Of a stretch of 64,000 bases of DNA, positions 35,875-44,422 are shown one piece after another. The translations under genes were made by a program, and so were the position numbers. The stretch covers positions 682,001 through 746,000 of the forward strand of contig NZ_CP120468.1 of NCBI RefSeq assembly GCF_029490015.1, in the 5' to 3' direction. The DNA comes from Halobaculum limi. GTDB taxonomy: Archaea > Halobacteriota > Halobacteria > Halobacteriales > Haloferacaceae. How positions within the stretch are numbered: position 1 is the first letter of the stretch; the number at the start of each line of letters is the position of its first letter. The notes beneath the pieces were generated by a model, which saw only the letters and a program-made list of their open reading frames with translations, did no database searches and was not told the DNA's origin.

Positions 35875-37109
35875 TGCGCGACTACTCGCTGCCAGACACC
35901 CACCGTGCGCCCGAACGCGACGTGACCATCACCGGCGTCGACACCGCAGTGATCCGGGGCAACTTCGACTGGAACCTCGTACGCGTCCACACCGACGCGG
36001 GCGTCTCGGGACTCGGTGAGGCGTACCGCGGCGGCGCCATCGCGGACATCGTCGCGTACGTCGAGGAGACGCTCGTCGGCGAGAACCCCCTCGACGTGGA
36101 GCGGTTGTTCCGCCTCATCGTGCAGGAGACGTCGGGCCACGGCGGAACGACGGGGAAGGTCGTCACCGCCGCCTCCGGCATCGAAATCGCGCTGTGGGAC
36201 CTCGCGGGCAAACTGCTCGGCTTGCCCACCTACCAACTGCTCGGCGGGAAGTACCGCGACGAGGTGCGCCTGTACGTCGACCTGCACGCCGGAGAGTCGT
36301 ACGCCGTCGCCCACGGCGCGACCGACTACGCCGACGACGCGGCGTATCAGGCGGACGCCTACGCCGAGCGAGCAACCGAGGCGCTGGAGTTGGGTTACGA
36401 CGCGATGAAGTTCGACCTCGACGCGCCCGCCGACAACGACCCGGAACCGACGAACGGCCGCCTCTCCCCCACGCACATCGAGGCGAAACGCGAGGTCGTC
36501 GCCGGCGTGATGGACGCCGTCGACGGCCGCGCGGAGGTGGCGTTCGACTGCCACTGGGACTACGAGTTGGGGTCGGGCAAGCGTCTCGCGCGAGCGCTGG
36601 AGCCGTATCCGATCATGTGGCTCGAAGACGTGTTGCCGCCCGAGAGTATGGACGCCCAACGCGAACTCGCGCGGTCGACGTCGACGCCGCTGGCGACCGG
36701 TGAGAATCGCTTCCGCGTCCACGAGTTCACCCAACTGCTCGCGGACTGCTCCGTCGACGTGGTGACGCCCGACCCGGCGACGGTCGGCGGCCTCGCGGAG
36801 GCGAAAGCCATCGCTAACCGCGCGGAGGAACGCTACCTCACGTTCGCCCCGCACAACGTCTGCTCGCCCGTCGGGACGGCCGCGATGGTCCACCTGTGTG
36901 CGGCGGTGCCCAACGCGAGTTACCTGGAGTACCACGCACTCGACGTCGACTGGTGGGAGGACCTCCTCGACCGCGACGACCCCTTCATCGAGGACGGTCG
37001 CATCGCCGTCTCCGAGGCGCCGGGGCACGGCGTCGAACTGGACGAATCGGTCGCCCGCGACCACGCCGTCTCACACACGGACGGCTTCTTCACGGAGGGC
37101 GACTCGTGA
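35874..37109 (+). CDS. Enolase superfamily sugar-acid dehydratase
   Basis: Protein of 411 residues. Active-site residues follow the gluconate/galactonate/xylonate dehydratase pattern: K179-F-D181, D225 with H227 (FDCHWD), E251 (WLED), E277 (TGENRF), D300 (TPDPATVGG) and H327 in APHNVCSPVGT. It should dehydrate an aldonic acid to a 2-keto-3-deoxy acid. The start overlaps the stop of the previous gene (TGATG) and the end overlaps the next start (GTGA), so the three genes are translationally coupled. Exact substrate unknown; a KDG-type aldolase is not nearby. Confidence 0.85.
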   Translation: MRDYSLPDTHRAPERDVTITGVDTAVIRGNFDWNLVRVHTDAGVSGLGEAYRGGAIADIVAYVEETLVGENPLDVERLFRLIVQETSGHGGTTGKVVTAASGIEIALWDLAGKLLGLPTYQLLGGKYRDEVRLYVDLHAGESYAVAHGATDYADDAAYQADAYAERATEALELGYDAMKFDLDAPADNDPEPTNGRLSPTHIEAKREVVAGVMDAVDGRAEVAFDCHWDYELGSGKRLARALEPYPIMWLEDVLPPESMDAQRELARSTSTPLATGENRFRVHEFTQLLADCSVDVVTPDPATVGGLAEAKAIANRAEERYLTFAPHNVCSPVGTAAMVHLCAAVPNASYLEYHALDVDWWEDLLDRDDPFIEDGRIAVSEAPGHGVELDESVARDHAVSHTDGFFTEGDS

Positions 37110-37909
37110 GCCACGCACCCGACTCGGCGACCGCCCGAATCGCGGTCGTCGGGACTGGTCGCATCGGTCGCTACCTCATCGACCGCGCGGCCGCGGCCGA
37201 GGATATCGACCTCGTCGGCGTCCTCGTCCGCGAGAAGAAGTCGTTCGTCGACGACGACGTCCAACTGACCGACCCCGCGGACCTCGTCGCTCTCGACCCG
37301 GACTTGGTCGTCGAGGCGGGGACGCCGGGCGTCCTCGTCGACTACGCCGAGGCGATGCTCGCAGCGGGCGACGTGATGGCGCTGTCGGGGTCGGCGTTCG
37401 CTGACCGCGAGGACGAAGCCCACATCGTCGCCGCCTCAGAAGCCAGCGGGAACGCCGTCTACCTGCCGCACGCGGCGCTGTTCGGCGTCGACGGCCTCGT
37501 CGATGCACGCGGCGAACTGGAGTCGGTCCACATCGAGGCCAGAAAAGACCCCGCGCACCTCGACTTCGAGTACGCCGACGATGCCCCGGAGTTCGACCCG
37601 GACGCCGGCGAGGAAGTGCTGTACGAGGGGCCGACGCGGGGGCTGTGTCGGCGCTTCCCGCGCAACTTCAACTCCCACGCGACGGTCGCGCTGTCGGGAC
37701 TGGGTCTCGACGACACTACCTCGACGCTCATCGCGGACCCGAGCGCCGAGACGGCATACCACGAGATAACGGCGACCGGCGACGGATTCGAGTTGGTCGC
37801 CGTCCGCGACAGCGCCATCGAGGGCGTCACCGGCGACTACACGCTCGTGTCGACGTGGGGATCGATCCGACGGGTGTTGGCGACCGGCGGTGGACTGCGG
37901 TTCATCTAA
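37106..37909 (+). CDS. L-aspartate dehydrogenase family protein (DUF108)
   Basis: NAD(P)-binding enzyme of 267 residues (GTG start overlapping the previous stop). It has VVGTGRIGRYL as the Rossmann loop, EAGTPGVLVDYAEAML, SGSAFADRED, LPHAALFGVDGL and PRNFNSHATVALSGLGLDD, matching DUF108. A likely active-site His lies in TAYHEI. Known members oxidise L-aspartate to iminosuccinate or make quinolinate precursors (NadX). Here it closes a catabolic operon, so it may instead reduce or oxidise a keto/amino acid produced by the dehydratases. Function in this setting is inference. Confidence 0.82.
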   Translation: MSHAPDSATARIAVVGTGRIGRYLIDRAAAAEDIDLVGVLVREKKSFVDDDVQLTDPADLVALDPDLVVEAGTPGVLVDYAEAMLAAGDVMALSGSAFADREDEAHIVAASEASGNAVYLPHAALFGVDGLVDARGELESVHIEARKDPAHLDFEYADDAPEFDPDAGEEVLYEGPTRGLCRRFPRNFNSHATVALSGLGLDDTTSTLIADPSAETAYHEITATGDGFELVAVRDSAIEGVTGDYTLVSTWGSIRRVLATGGGLRFI

Positions 37910-37933
37910 CGGCGTTCGAGTCGCCCGCTTCCC

Positions 37934-38116
37934 TTACTCCCCTTCTGCCCACCACACCCACGCGACCCAGTAGCCGACCGCAAGCGGCGGCAACAGCCAC
38001 CAGACGGGCGCGTTGAGGGAGAACGCGGGAACCAGTCCGCGGTCGACCGCGAGCATCACCGCCGGCATCGCGACCGAGAACAGGGCGACGGCGACGAGGC
38101 GACGGTCGAGTGGCAC
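37934..38116 (-). CDS. Small membrane protein
   Basis: Predicted 60-residue protein with two membrane helices (LVAVALFSVAMPAVML and WWLLPPLAVGYWVAWVWW) and a short tail ending AEGE. The start is uncertain: GTG at 38116 (VPLDRR) is chosen because longer frames run across the lpdA start on the other strand. It resembles small haloarchaeal membrane proteins of unknown role. Confidence 0.5.
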   Translation of the reverse strand: MPLDRRLVAVALFSVAMPAVMLAVDRGLVPAFSLNAPVWWLLPPLAVGYWVAWVWWAEGE

Positions 38117-38267
38117 ACCGATGTCGACGCCGGGCAGTGGTATGGGCGTTGCGGCAGGTGTCGCGGCCGTCAGAGCCGTCGGAGCGACCGGCCACACCGT
38201 CGACCGGGGTCCGTCTCCAGTCGCAATTCCTGCCAGTTTATCATCCGGGGTTCGCAACACTCGCCCA

Positions 38268-39695
38268 ATGGTTGTCGGAGACATCTCGACGGGAACGGAC
38301 GTGGCGGTCATCGGCGCGGGCCCCGGTGGCTACGTCGCCGCCATCCGCGCGGCACAACAGGGACTCGACACGACGCTCATCGAGAAAGACGCCTACGGGG
38401 GCGCCTGCCTGAATCACGGCTGTATCCCCTCGAAGGCGTTCATCCACGGCGCGGACGTCGCCCACGAGGCGGCCAACGCGGAGGAACTGGGCATCTACGC
38501 CGACCCCGCCGTCGATATGGAGCGGATGCAGCGGTGGAAAAGCGGCGTCGTCGACCGCCTCACGGGCGGCGTCGAGAAACTCTGTAAGGCCAACGGCGTC
38601 AACCTCGTCGAGGGGACGGCGACGTTCGACGACGAGAACAAGATCCGCGTCGCCCACGGCGGCGACGGACAGGGTAGCGAGTCCATCGAGTTCGACCACG
38701 CCATCGTCGCAACCGGGTCGCGACCGATCCAGATCCCCGGCTTCGAGTTCGACGGCGACCACGTCCTCTCCTCGCGGGACCTCCTCGGAATGGAGTCTAT
38801 CCCCGAGAGCCTCGTCGTCGTCGGCGCGGGCTACATCGGGATGGAACTGTCCACGATGTTGGCGAAACTCGGGACCGACGTGACCGTGGTCGAGATGCTC
38901 GACGACGTCCTCCCCGGCTACGAAGAGGACATCCAGCGTATCGTCCGCAAACGCGCCGAGGAACTGGGCGTCGAGTTCCACTTCGGCGAGGGTGCGAGTG
39001 AGTGGGAGGAGACCGCCGACGGCCGCGTCGCGGTCGCCACCGAGACGGAGGACGGCGACGGCTCCGAGTACGTCGCCGACAAGGTGATGGTCGCCGTCGG
39101 CCGCACGCCCGTCACCGACACGCTCGAACTGGAGAACGCGGGCGTCGAGACCACCGAGAACGGCTTCGTCGAGACGGACCACCAGGCGCGCACGAACGTC
39201 GACTCTATCTTCGCCGTCGGCGACGTCGCCGGCGAACCGATGCTCGCACACAAGGCGAGCAAAGAGGGCATCGTGGCCGCCGAGGTCGCCGCGGGCGAAC
39301 CCGCCGCCCTCGACTATCAGGCCGTCCCGGCCGCCGTGTTCACCGAACCGGAGATCGGCACAGTCGGCCTCACCGAGACCGAGGCGGAGGAACAGGGCTT
39401 CACCCCGCTCGTCGGACAGATGCCGTTCAACGCCTCCGGGCGGGCGCTCACCACCGGCCACACTGAGGGCTTCGTCCGCATCGTCGCCGACGAGGAGACC
39501 GGCTTCGTGCTTGGCGGGCAGATCGTCGGCCCCGAGGCCTCGGAACTGATCGCGGAACTCGCGCTGGCCGTCGAGATGGGCGCGACGCTGGAAGACGTCG
39601 CTGCGACCATCCACACCCACCCGACGCTCGCGGAGGCGACGATGGAGGCCGCCGAGAACGCGATGGGGCAGGCGATCCACACGCTGAATCGGTAA
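38268..39695 (+). CDS. lpdA: Dihydrolipoyl dehydrogenase
   Basis: Flavoprotein (E3) of 475 residues that reoxidises dihydrolipoamide with NAD+. FAD-binding GAGPGGYVAA, the redox disulfide GGACLNHGCIPSK (C47, C52), NAD-binding GAGYIGME, SIFAVGDVAGEPML and the C-terminal acid-base motif H449-T-H451-PT are all present. It lacks the usual neighbours (E1/E2 of the 2-oxoacid dehydrogenase complex), so it is an orphan copy here. It may serve a separate complex or the glycine cleavage system. Confidence 0.94.
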   Translation: MVVGDISTGTDVAVIGAGPGGYVAAIRAAQQGLDTTLIEKDAYGGACLNHGCIPSKAFIHGADVAHEAANAEELGIYADPAVDMERMQRWKSGVVDRLTGGVEKLCKANGVNLVEGTATFDDENKIRVAHGGDGQGSESIEFDHAIVATGSRPIQIPGFEFDGDHVLSSRDLLGMESIPESLVVVGAGYIGMELSTMLAKLGTDVTVVEMLDDVLPGYEEDIQRIVRKRAEELGVEFHFGEGASEWEETADGRVAVATETEDGDGSEYVADKVMVAVGRTPVTDTLELENAGVETTENGFVETDHQARTNVDSIFAVGDVAGEPMLAHKASKEGIVAAEVAAGEPAALDYQAVPAAVFTEPEIGTVGLTETEAEEQGFTPLVGQMPFNASGRALTTGHTEGFVRIVADEETGFVLGGQIVGPEASELIAELALAVEMGATLEDVAATIHTHPTLAEATMEAAENAMGQAIHTLNR

Positions 39696-39782
39696 GCCGG
39701 GCGGTCGGCATCGCCGCCGCGATTCCGACGTCTCCGACGAACTCACGTCACGTTTTTCACACGACCGCGCGACGGCCGAGGT

Positions 39783-40076
39783 ATGGGACTGTTCGACCGC
39801 GACACCGATATGAGCGACGGCGACGACGACGGCCCGCAGTTCGAACCGGTACCGGGCACGGAGGGGGACGGTACCGGCGACGGCGCTGACGACGTCGACC
39901 GCGACGACGTCCTCTCGAAACTGGTCGGCGCGAACCTTCGCGACGACGACTTCAGCGGGACGCTCAAGCGCGCCGTCGACGTGGAGGCGGGCGTCGTGTT
40001 GTACGCGTACGCCAACGGCAACGCCGGTGGTCTCGCGGCGGTTCCGATCGACGATACGCGACTCCTCGACGAGTAA
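39783..40076 (+). CDS. Small acidic conserved protein
   Basis: Protein of 97 residues with a very acidic first half (DTDMSDGDDDGPQF) and a C-terminal segment LYAYANGNAGGLAAVPIDD. A TTTTTC box lies about 30 bases before the ATG, supporting expression. No domain is recognised. Confidence 0.6.
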   Translation: MGLFDRDTDMSDGDDDGPQFEPVPGTEGDGTGDGADDVDRDDVLSKLVGANLRDDDFSGTLKRAVDVEAGVVLYAYANGNAGGLAAVPIDDTRLLDE

Positions 40077-40155
40077 CCCCCTCGCACCGTCGACGCTCCT
40101 CGCGCCCGTTCCGGAGTCCGTGCGCATTTGTGTCGCGGGCGTGTTTCGATTCGTA

Positions 40156-42114
40156 ATGAGCGACGACGCCGACGACCACGGCGACTTTTCGACGATCCGT
40201 GAGTCCGTCGACGGCAACCCGATGAGCGGGTTGCTCCGGTACTGCCTGCCGTACTGGCCACGGCTGTCGGTCGGACTCGCGGCCGCCATCACGACTCGCC
40301 TCGCACGCCTGCTTCCTTCGCTGCTCGTCGCGGCGGCCATCGACCGCGTCATCCTCGGGAGCGGCGAGGCGGGCCTGCTCTCGCAGGCGGGCCTGCTCCC
40401 CGCCGCGACCATCGCCGGCGAGGCGGCGCGACTCGCGTTCCTCCAGCGGCTCGTCGTCATCGCGGCGTTGGCGTACCTCATTCGGTCGGTGACGCGATTC
40501 GCCTCGCGGTACCTGTTCCAATCGACGGCCCAGAAGGTGCAACGCGACCTCCGCAACGACACCTACGACCATATGCAACACCTCTCGCTGGGCTTCTTCG
40601 CCGACCACCAGACCGGCGCGATGATGTCCGTGCTGAACCAGGACGTCAACCGCTTGGAGCAGTTCCTCAACACCGAAATTCGGCAGGGAATTCGCGTCAT
40701 CGCGACCGTCGGCGGCATCGCGGCGATTATGGCGTACTACTCGCCGAAACTCGCGCTCGTCGCCCTCGCGCCCGTCCCGATCATCGGCCTCGCGTCGGGT
40801 CGCTTCCTCACCTGGATCGAACCGAAGTACCGCGGTATCCGCGAGACGGTCTCTCGACTCAACTCTCGGCTGGAGAACAACATCGGCGGCGCACGGGTCA
40901 TCAAGGCGTTCAACCGCCACGACTTCGAGTTCGACCGCGTCGCCGCCCAGTCCGAACGCTACCACGACGAGAAGGTGGAGGCGATCAAGGCCCGACGGGC
41001 GTTCTTCTCGGGCCTGCGTCTGCTCACTGGCGTCGTCTTCGTCGCTATCCTCTGGATCGCCGGCAGCGACATCATCCGCTACGGCCTCGGAAACACCGAC
41101 CCCGCGACGCTCACCGCCGGGTCGGTCGCGCTCTTCTTCCTCCTGCTTCGCCGCCTCTACTCGCCGATGCGCCGCGTCGGCAAGACCGCAAACAAGTACC
41201 AACTCGCCAAATCCAGCGCCGAACGCGTGTTCGGCCTCCTCGGCTACGATCCCGCGGTTACCTCGCCCGCGAACCCGTACGTCCCCGAGTCGGTCGACGG
41301 TCGGGTGACGTTCGACGAGGTCCGCTTCGGCTACACCGACGAGGAGACGGTCATCGACGGCGTCGACCTCGACGTCGACCCGGGCGAGACGGTCGGCCTC
41401 GCGGGGACGACTGGTGCGGGCAAGTCCACCCTGCTGAAACTCATCCCGCGCTTCTACGATGTGGACGAGGGTGCCGTCGAAGTGGACGGCGTCGACGTGC
41501 GCGAGTACGACCTCCGCGCCCTCCGCGAGCACATCGGCATCGTCGAGCAGAACCCGTACATGTTCTCGGGGACGGCCGCCGAGAACATCGGCTACGGCGA
41601 CCTCTCGGCGCTCGATGACGGCGATGCCGAAGACGACGCGGGCGGTGACGCTACCACCGACGACGGCCCCAGCGACCGCATCGTCCGGGCGGCGAAGGCG
41701 GCGGAGGCCCACCAGTTCATCACCGACCTGCCGAACGGCTACGACACCCAGATCGGCGAACGCGGCGTGAAACTGTCGGGCGGCCAGCGCCAGCGTATCG
41801 CTATCGCCCGCGCCCTCCTCAACGATCCGGAGATAATCGTCCTTGACGAGGCGACCTCCGACGTGGACACCGAGACGGAAGAACTCATCCAGCAGAGCCT
41901 CCGCCGTCTCACTGCCGACCGCACGGCGTTCGTCATCGCCCACCGCCTGTCGACCATCCAAGACGCCGACCGGGTGGTGGTGATGGGCGAGGGACAGATC
42001 CGCGAGCAGGGGAGCCACGCAGACCTCGTCGCTCAGGACGGCGACTACGCCGACCTGTGGGCGAAGCAGGCGGGAGGCGAGGAGGAGGAGTCGCTGGCGG
42101 CCGCCGACGACTGA
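40156..42114 (+). CDS. ABC transporter, fused permease and ATPase (MsbA/ABCB type)
   Basis: Exporter half-transporter of 652 residues: six membrane helices (about 30-330), then an ATPase with Walker A GTTGAGKST, signature LSGGQRQR, Walker B IIVLDEATSDVD and the H-loop AHRLST. The long acidic insertion DDGDAEDDAGGDATTDDG lies between the Q-loop and the signature. It should work as a homodimer. The substrate is unknown (lipid, drug or peptide). Confidence 0.9.
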   Translation: MSDDADDHGDFSTIRESVDGNPMSGLLRYCLPYWPRLSVGLAAAITTRLARLLPSLLVAAAIDRVILGSGEAGLLSQAGLLPAATIAGEAARLAFLQRLVVIAALAYLIRSVTRFASRYLFQSTAQKVQRDLRNDTYDHMQHLSLGFFADHQTGAMMSVLNQDVNRLEQFLNTEIRQGIRVIATVGGIAAIMAYYSPKLALVALAPVPIIGLASGRFLTWIEPKYRGIRETVSRLNSRLENNIGGARVIKAFNRHDFEFDRVAAQSERYHDEKVEAIKARRAFFSGLRLLTGVVFVAILWIAGSDIIRYGLGNTDPATLTAGSVALFFLLLRRLYSPMRRVGKTANKYQLAKSSAERVFGLLGYDPAVTSPANPYVPESVDGRVTFDEVRFGYTDEETVIDGVDLDVDPGETVGLAGTTGAGKSTLLKLIPRFYDVDEGAVEVDGVDVREYDLRALREHIGIVEQNPYMFSGTAAENIGYGDLSALDDGDAEDDAGGDATTDDGPSDRIVRAAKAAEAHQFITDLPNGYDTQIGERGVKLSGGQRQRIAIARALLNDPEIIVLDEATSDVDTETEELIQQSLRRLTADRTAFVIAHRLSTIQDADRVVVMGEGQIREQGSHADLVAQDGDYADLWAKQAGGEEEESLAAADD

Positions 42115-42203
42115 CACCGTCGAGCGTCGCGTCGCACTGGCGTCGCACTCGCGCCCGCGCACGCGCCCGAGGGTATTTCCGCCTCGCGGCCCTGTGATTC
42201 CCT

Positions 42204-43556
42204 ATGAGTACGCGACCACCGGGTCCACGCGGCGAACCGCTGTTCGGCAACGGCCGGCGGTACTCCCGTGACCCCTTCTCGTTCATGACCGACGTGGCCG
42301 ACGCCTACGGCGACGTGATTCGGTTGGACCTGGGCCCCCGCGAGACGTACATGCTGACGAACCCCCGCGACATCGAACGGGTGCTCGTCTCGGAGTGGTC
42401 GGCGTTCGGCAAGCCCAACCTTGACGATGCCATCGACGACCTGCTCGGCGACGGCCTCCTGATGAGCGAGGGCGACCGCTGGCAACAGCAGCGCGACCTG
42501 GCGAACCCTGCGTTCCACGCCCGGCGGATCACGGGCCTCGACGACGCCATCGTCGGCCACACGACCGAGGCGATGGCAGAGTGGAGCGACGGCGATCAGA
42601 TCGACGTGCAACTGGAACTCGCACGTCTCACCGTCCGCATCATCGTCACCGCGATGTTCGGCACGGATATCGACCAGGAGACGGTGAAGACGGTGCAAGA
42701 GCACCTCGAACCGCTCGGCCAGCGGTTCGAACCCAATCCGATGCGGGCGATCATTCCCAACTGGGCCCCGACGCGAGAGAACCGCGAGTTCCACGACGCC
42801 GTCGCGACGCTGGAGGACGTCATCGACGACCTCGTCGCACGCCGAAAGGGGACCGAGGAGACCGCACCCGACCCCGCAGGCGACGCCGTCGACTCGCCGA
42901 TGCCGATGGACCTGCTCTCCATCCTCCTGCGGGCGAAGAATGCGGGCCAACAGACCGACCAGGACCTCCGCGACGAACTGATGACGATGCTGCTGGCGGG
43001 CCACGACACGACGGCGCTCGCGCTCACGTACACGTTCTACCTGCTCTCCCAGCACCCCGAGGCGAAAGCGCGGTTCCAGCAGGAAGTGGACGCCCTCGAC
43101 GGCGATCCGACCGCCGCCGACGTGCGCGAGTTGACCTACACCGACCACGTGCTCTCGGAGGCGATGCGACTGTACCCACCTGTCTACACGCTGTTCCGCG
43201 AGTCGAAAGTCGACACTCGAATCGCGGGCTACCGCGTTCCCGAAGGGTCGCTGCTTATGCTCCCGCAGTGGGTCGTCCACCGCTCGGACCGCTGGTACGA
43301 CGCCCCCGAGACGTTCGACCCGGACCGCTGGAACCCCGAACGTGCCCGCGAGCGCCCCCGGTTCGCATACTTCCCGTTCGGCGCGGGGCCGCGACACTGC
43401 ATCGGCAAGCAGTTCTCGCTGTTGGAGGCGAAACTCATCCTCGCGACCGTCGGCCGCGCGTTCGACTTCGAGTACGAGGGGCCCGACCTGGATCTGCGCG
43501 GGTCACTGACGATGCACCCGAACCACCCGGTGCCGCTCCGCCTCTCCGAGCGATAA
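42204..43556 (+). CDS. Cytochrome P450
   Basis: Haem monooxygenase of 450 residues. The I-helix oxygen-activation motif AGHDTT (265-270), the K-helix EAMR (E319-R322) and the haem loop FPFGAGPRHCIG with ligand C399 are intact. No N-terminal membrane anchor is seen, so it is a soluble bacterial-type P450. The substrate is unknown; haloarchaeal homologues are often of the CYP174-like type. No dedicated ferredoxin is adjacent. Confidence 0.93.
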   Translation: MSTRPPGPRGEPLFGNGRRYSRDPFSFMTDVADAYGDVIRLDLGPRETYMLTNPRDIERVLVSEWSAFGKPNLDDAIDDLLGDGLLMSEGDRWQQQRDLANPAFHARRITGLDDAIVGHTTEAMAEWSDGDQIDVQLELARLTVRIIVTAMFGTDIDQETVKTVQEHLEPLGQRFEPNPMRAIIPNWAPTRENREFHDAVATLEDVIDDLVARRKGTEETAPDPAGDAVDSPMPMDLLSILLRAKNAGQQTDQDLRDELMTMLLAGHDTTALALTYTFYLLSQHPEAKARFQQEVDALDGDPTAADVRELTYTDHVLSEAMRLYPPVYTLFRESKVDTRIAGYRVPEGSLLMLPQWVVHRSDRWYDAPETFDPDRWNPERARERPRFAYFPFGAGPRHCIGKQFSLLEAKLILATVGRAFDFEYEGPDLDLRGSLTMHPNHPVPLRLSER

Positions 43557-43599
43557 CGCGGTCGAGTCAGATCTGTCGTGGACCGCTCGCCGCTCGCTC

Positions 43600-44178
43600 T
43601 CAGCCGCGAAGCGGAACGCGTGCGGCGATCTCTTTGTACTCGCGGGTCCACACGCCGAGTTCGTCGACCGTCCAGCGCACCTCCTCGACGCCGCGGTCGC
43701 GCAGTCGTTCGACGGCGGCTAGTGCGTCGCCGTGGCCCTCGTAGCCGCGAGCGAGTGTGACGTGTGGCACGTACTCGGCCCCCTCCAAGCCGTCGACGCG
43801 CCCGAACTCGCGGACGAGCGAGTCGTGGACCGCCCGAAGCGGGTCGCGCCCGCGGACGCCGCCCGCGTCGGCCGTCTCCCCCGCGTTGCCGTCGGCGTCG
43901 ACCGCCTCGACCGCGAGATAGACGACCGGCCCCTCACCGAGCGGCGGATTCTCGAAGGCGTCGACGCCGGTCACCCGGAGGTCGAACGGCGCGACCCCGC
44001 GGAGGGCGGGGCGGAGTCGCTCGCGGATGCGGTGGAGGTCGTTCAGGTCGCGGCCGTCGAGGCGCTTCACGACGAGCGTGTGGCGGTCGCGGACCGACGC
44101 GAAGTCGGCGAGGTCCGGTTCCAGCGACGCCGCCAGTCGTTCGACGGCCCACGGGACGGGCACGTTGACGCTGTACAC
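43600..44178 (-). CDS. 2'-5' RNA ligase family (2H phosphoesterase)
   Basis: Protein of 192 residues (GTG start) with two HxTx motifs: RHTLVVKR (about residue 33) and PHVTLARGY (about 139), the catalytic pair of the 2H superfamily. ThpR-like proteins hydrolyse cyclic 2',3'-phosphates or join RNA ends. It overlaps no gene and is convergent with the P450 gene (43-base spacer). Function in vivo is not established. Confidence 0.83.
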   Translation of the reverse strand: MYSVNVPVPWAVERLAASLEPDLADFASVRDRHTLVVKRLDGRDLNDLHRIRERLRPALRGVAPFDLRVTGVDAFENPPLGEGPVVYLAVEAVDADGNAGETADAGGVRGRDPLRAVHDSLVREFGRVDGLEGAEYVPHVTLARGYEGHGDALAAVERLRDRGVEEVRWTVDELGVWTREYKEIAARVPLRG

Positions 44179-44182
44179 GAGT

Positions 44183-44356
44183 TCAGATACGGTCGGTCAG
44201 CCACAAGACGATCAGGATCACGACGAGTACGCCGATGAGTCCGTCGAGTGCACCGAGGATGCCCAGCGCGAACCCGACGACCTCGAACACGATCTCGAGG
44301 ACGATCCAGATCACGACCAACACGAGCACCAGTTTGAGCAGGTCTTCGACCTCCAT
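44183..44356 (-). CDS. Small membrane protein, two helices
   Basis: Short gene for a 57-residue protein, almost entirely hydrophobic: LLKLVLVLVVIWIVLEIVF, a helix break, then ALDGLIGVLVVILIVLWLT and a charged end DRI. It lies on the same strand just before the 2H phosphoesterase gene (4-base gap). It resembles a haloarchaeal family of tiny membrane proteins; function unknown. Confidence 0.65.
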   Translation of the reverse strand: MEVEDLLKLVLVLVVIWIVLEIVFEVVGFALGILGALDGLIGVLVVILIVLWLTDRI

Positions 44357-44422
44357 TCGTACCAACGGCCTCGGCCGCCGCCGACGAAAACCGTTTTGGG
44401 CGACCCGCGGGTGGAGGTGGGT

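Noticed and set aside
38241-42162. Two long minus-strand open frames opposite lpdA and the ABC exporter
   Set aside because: Both contain no recognisable domain and are explained by the reverse complement of the high-GC plus-strand genes.
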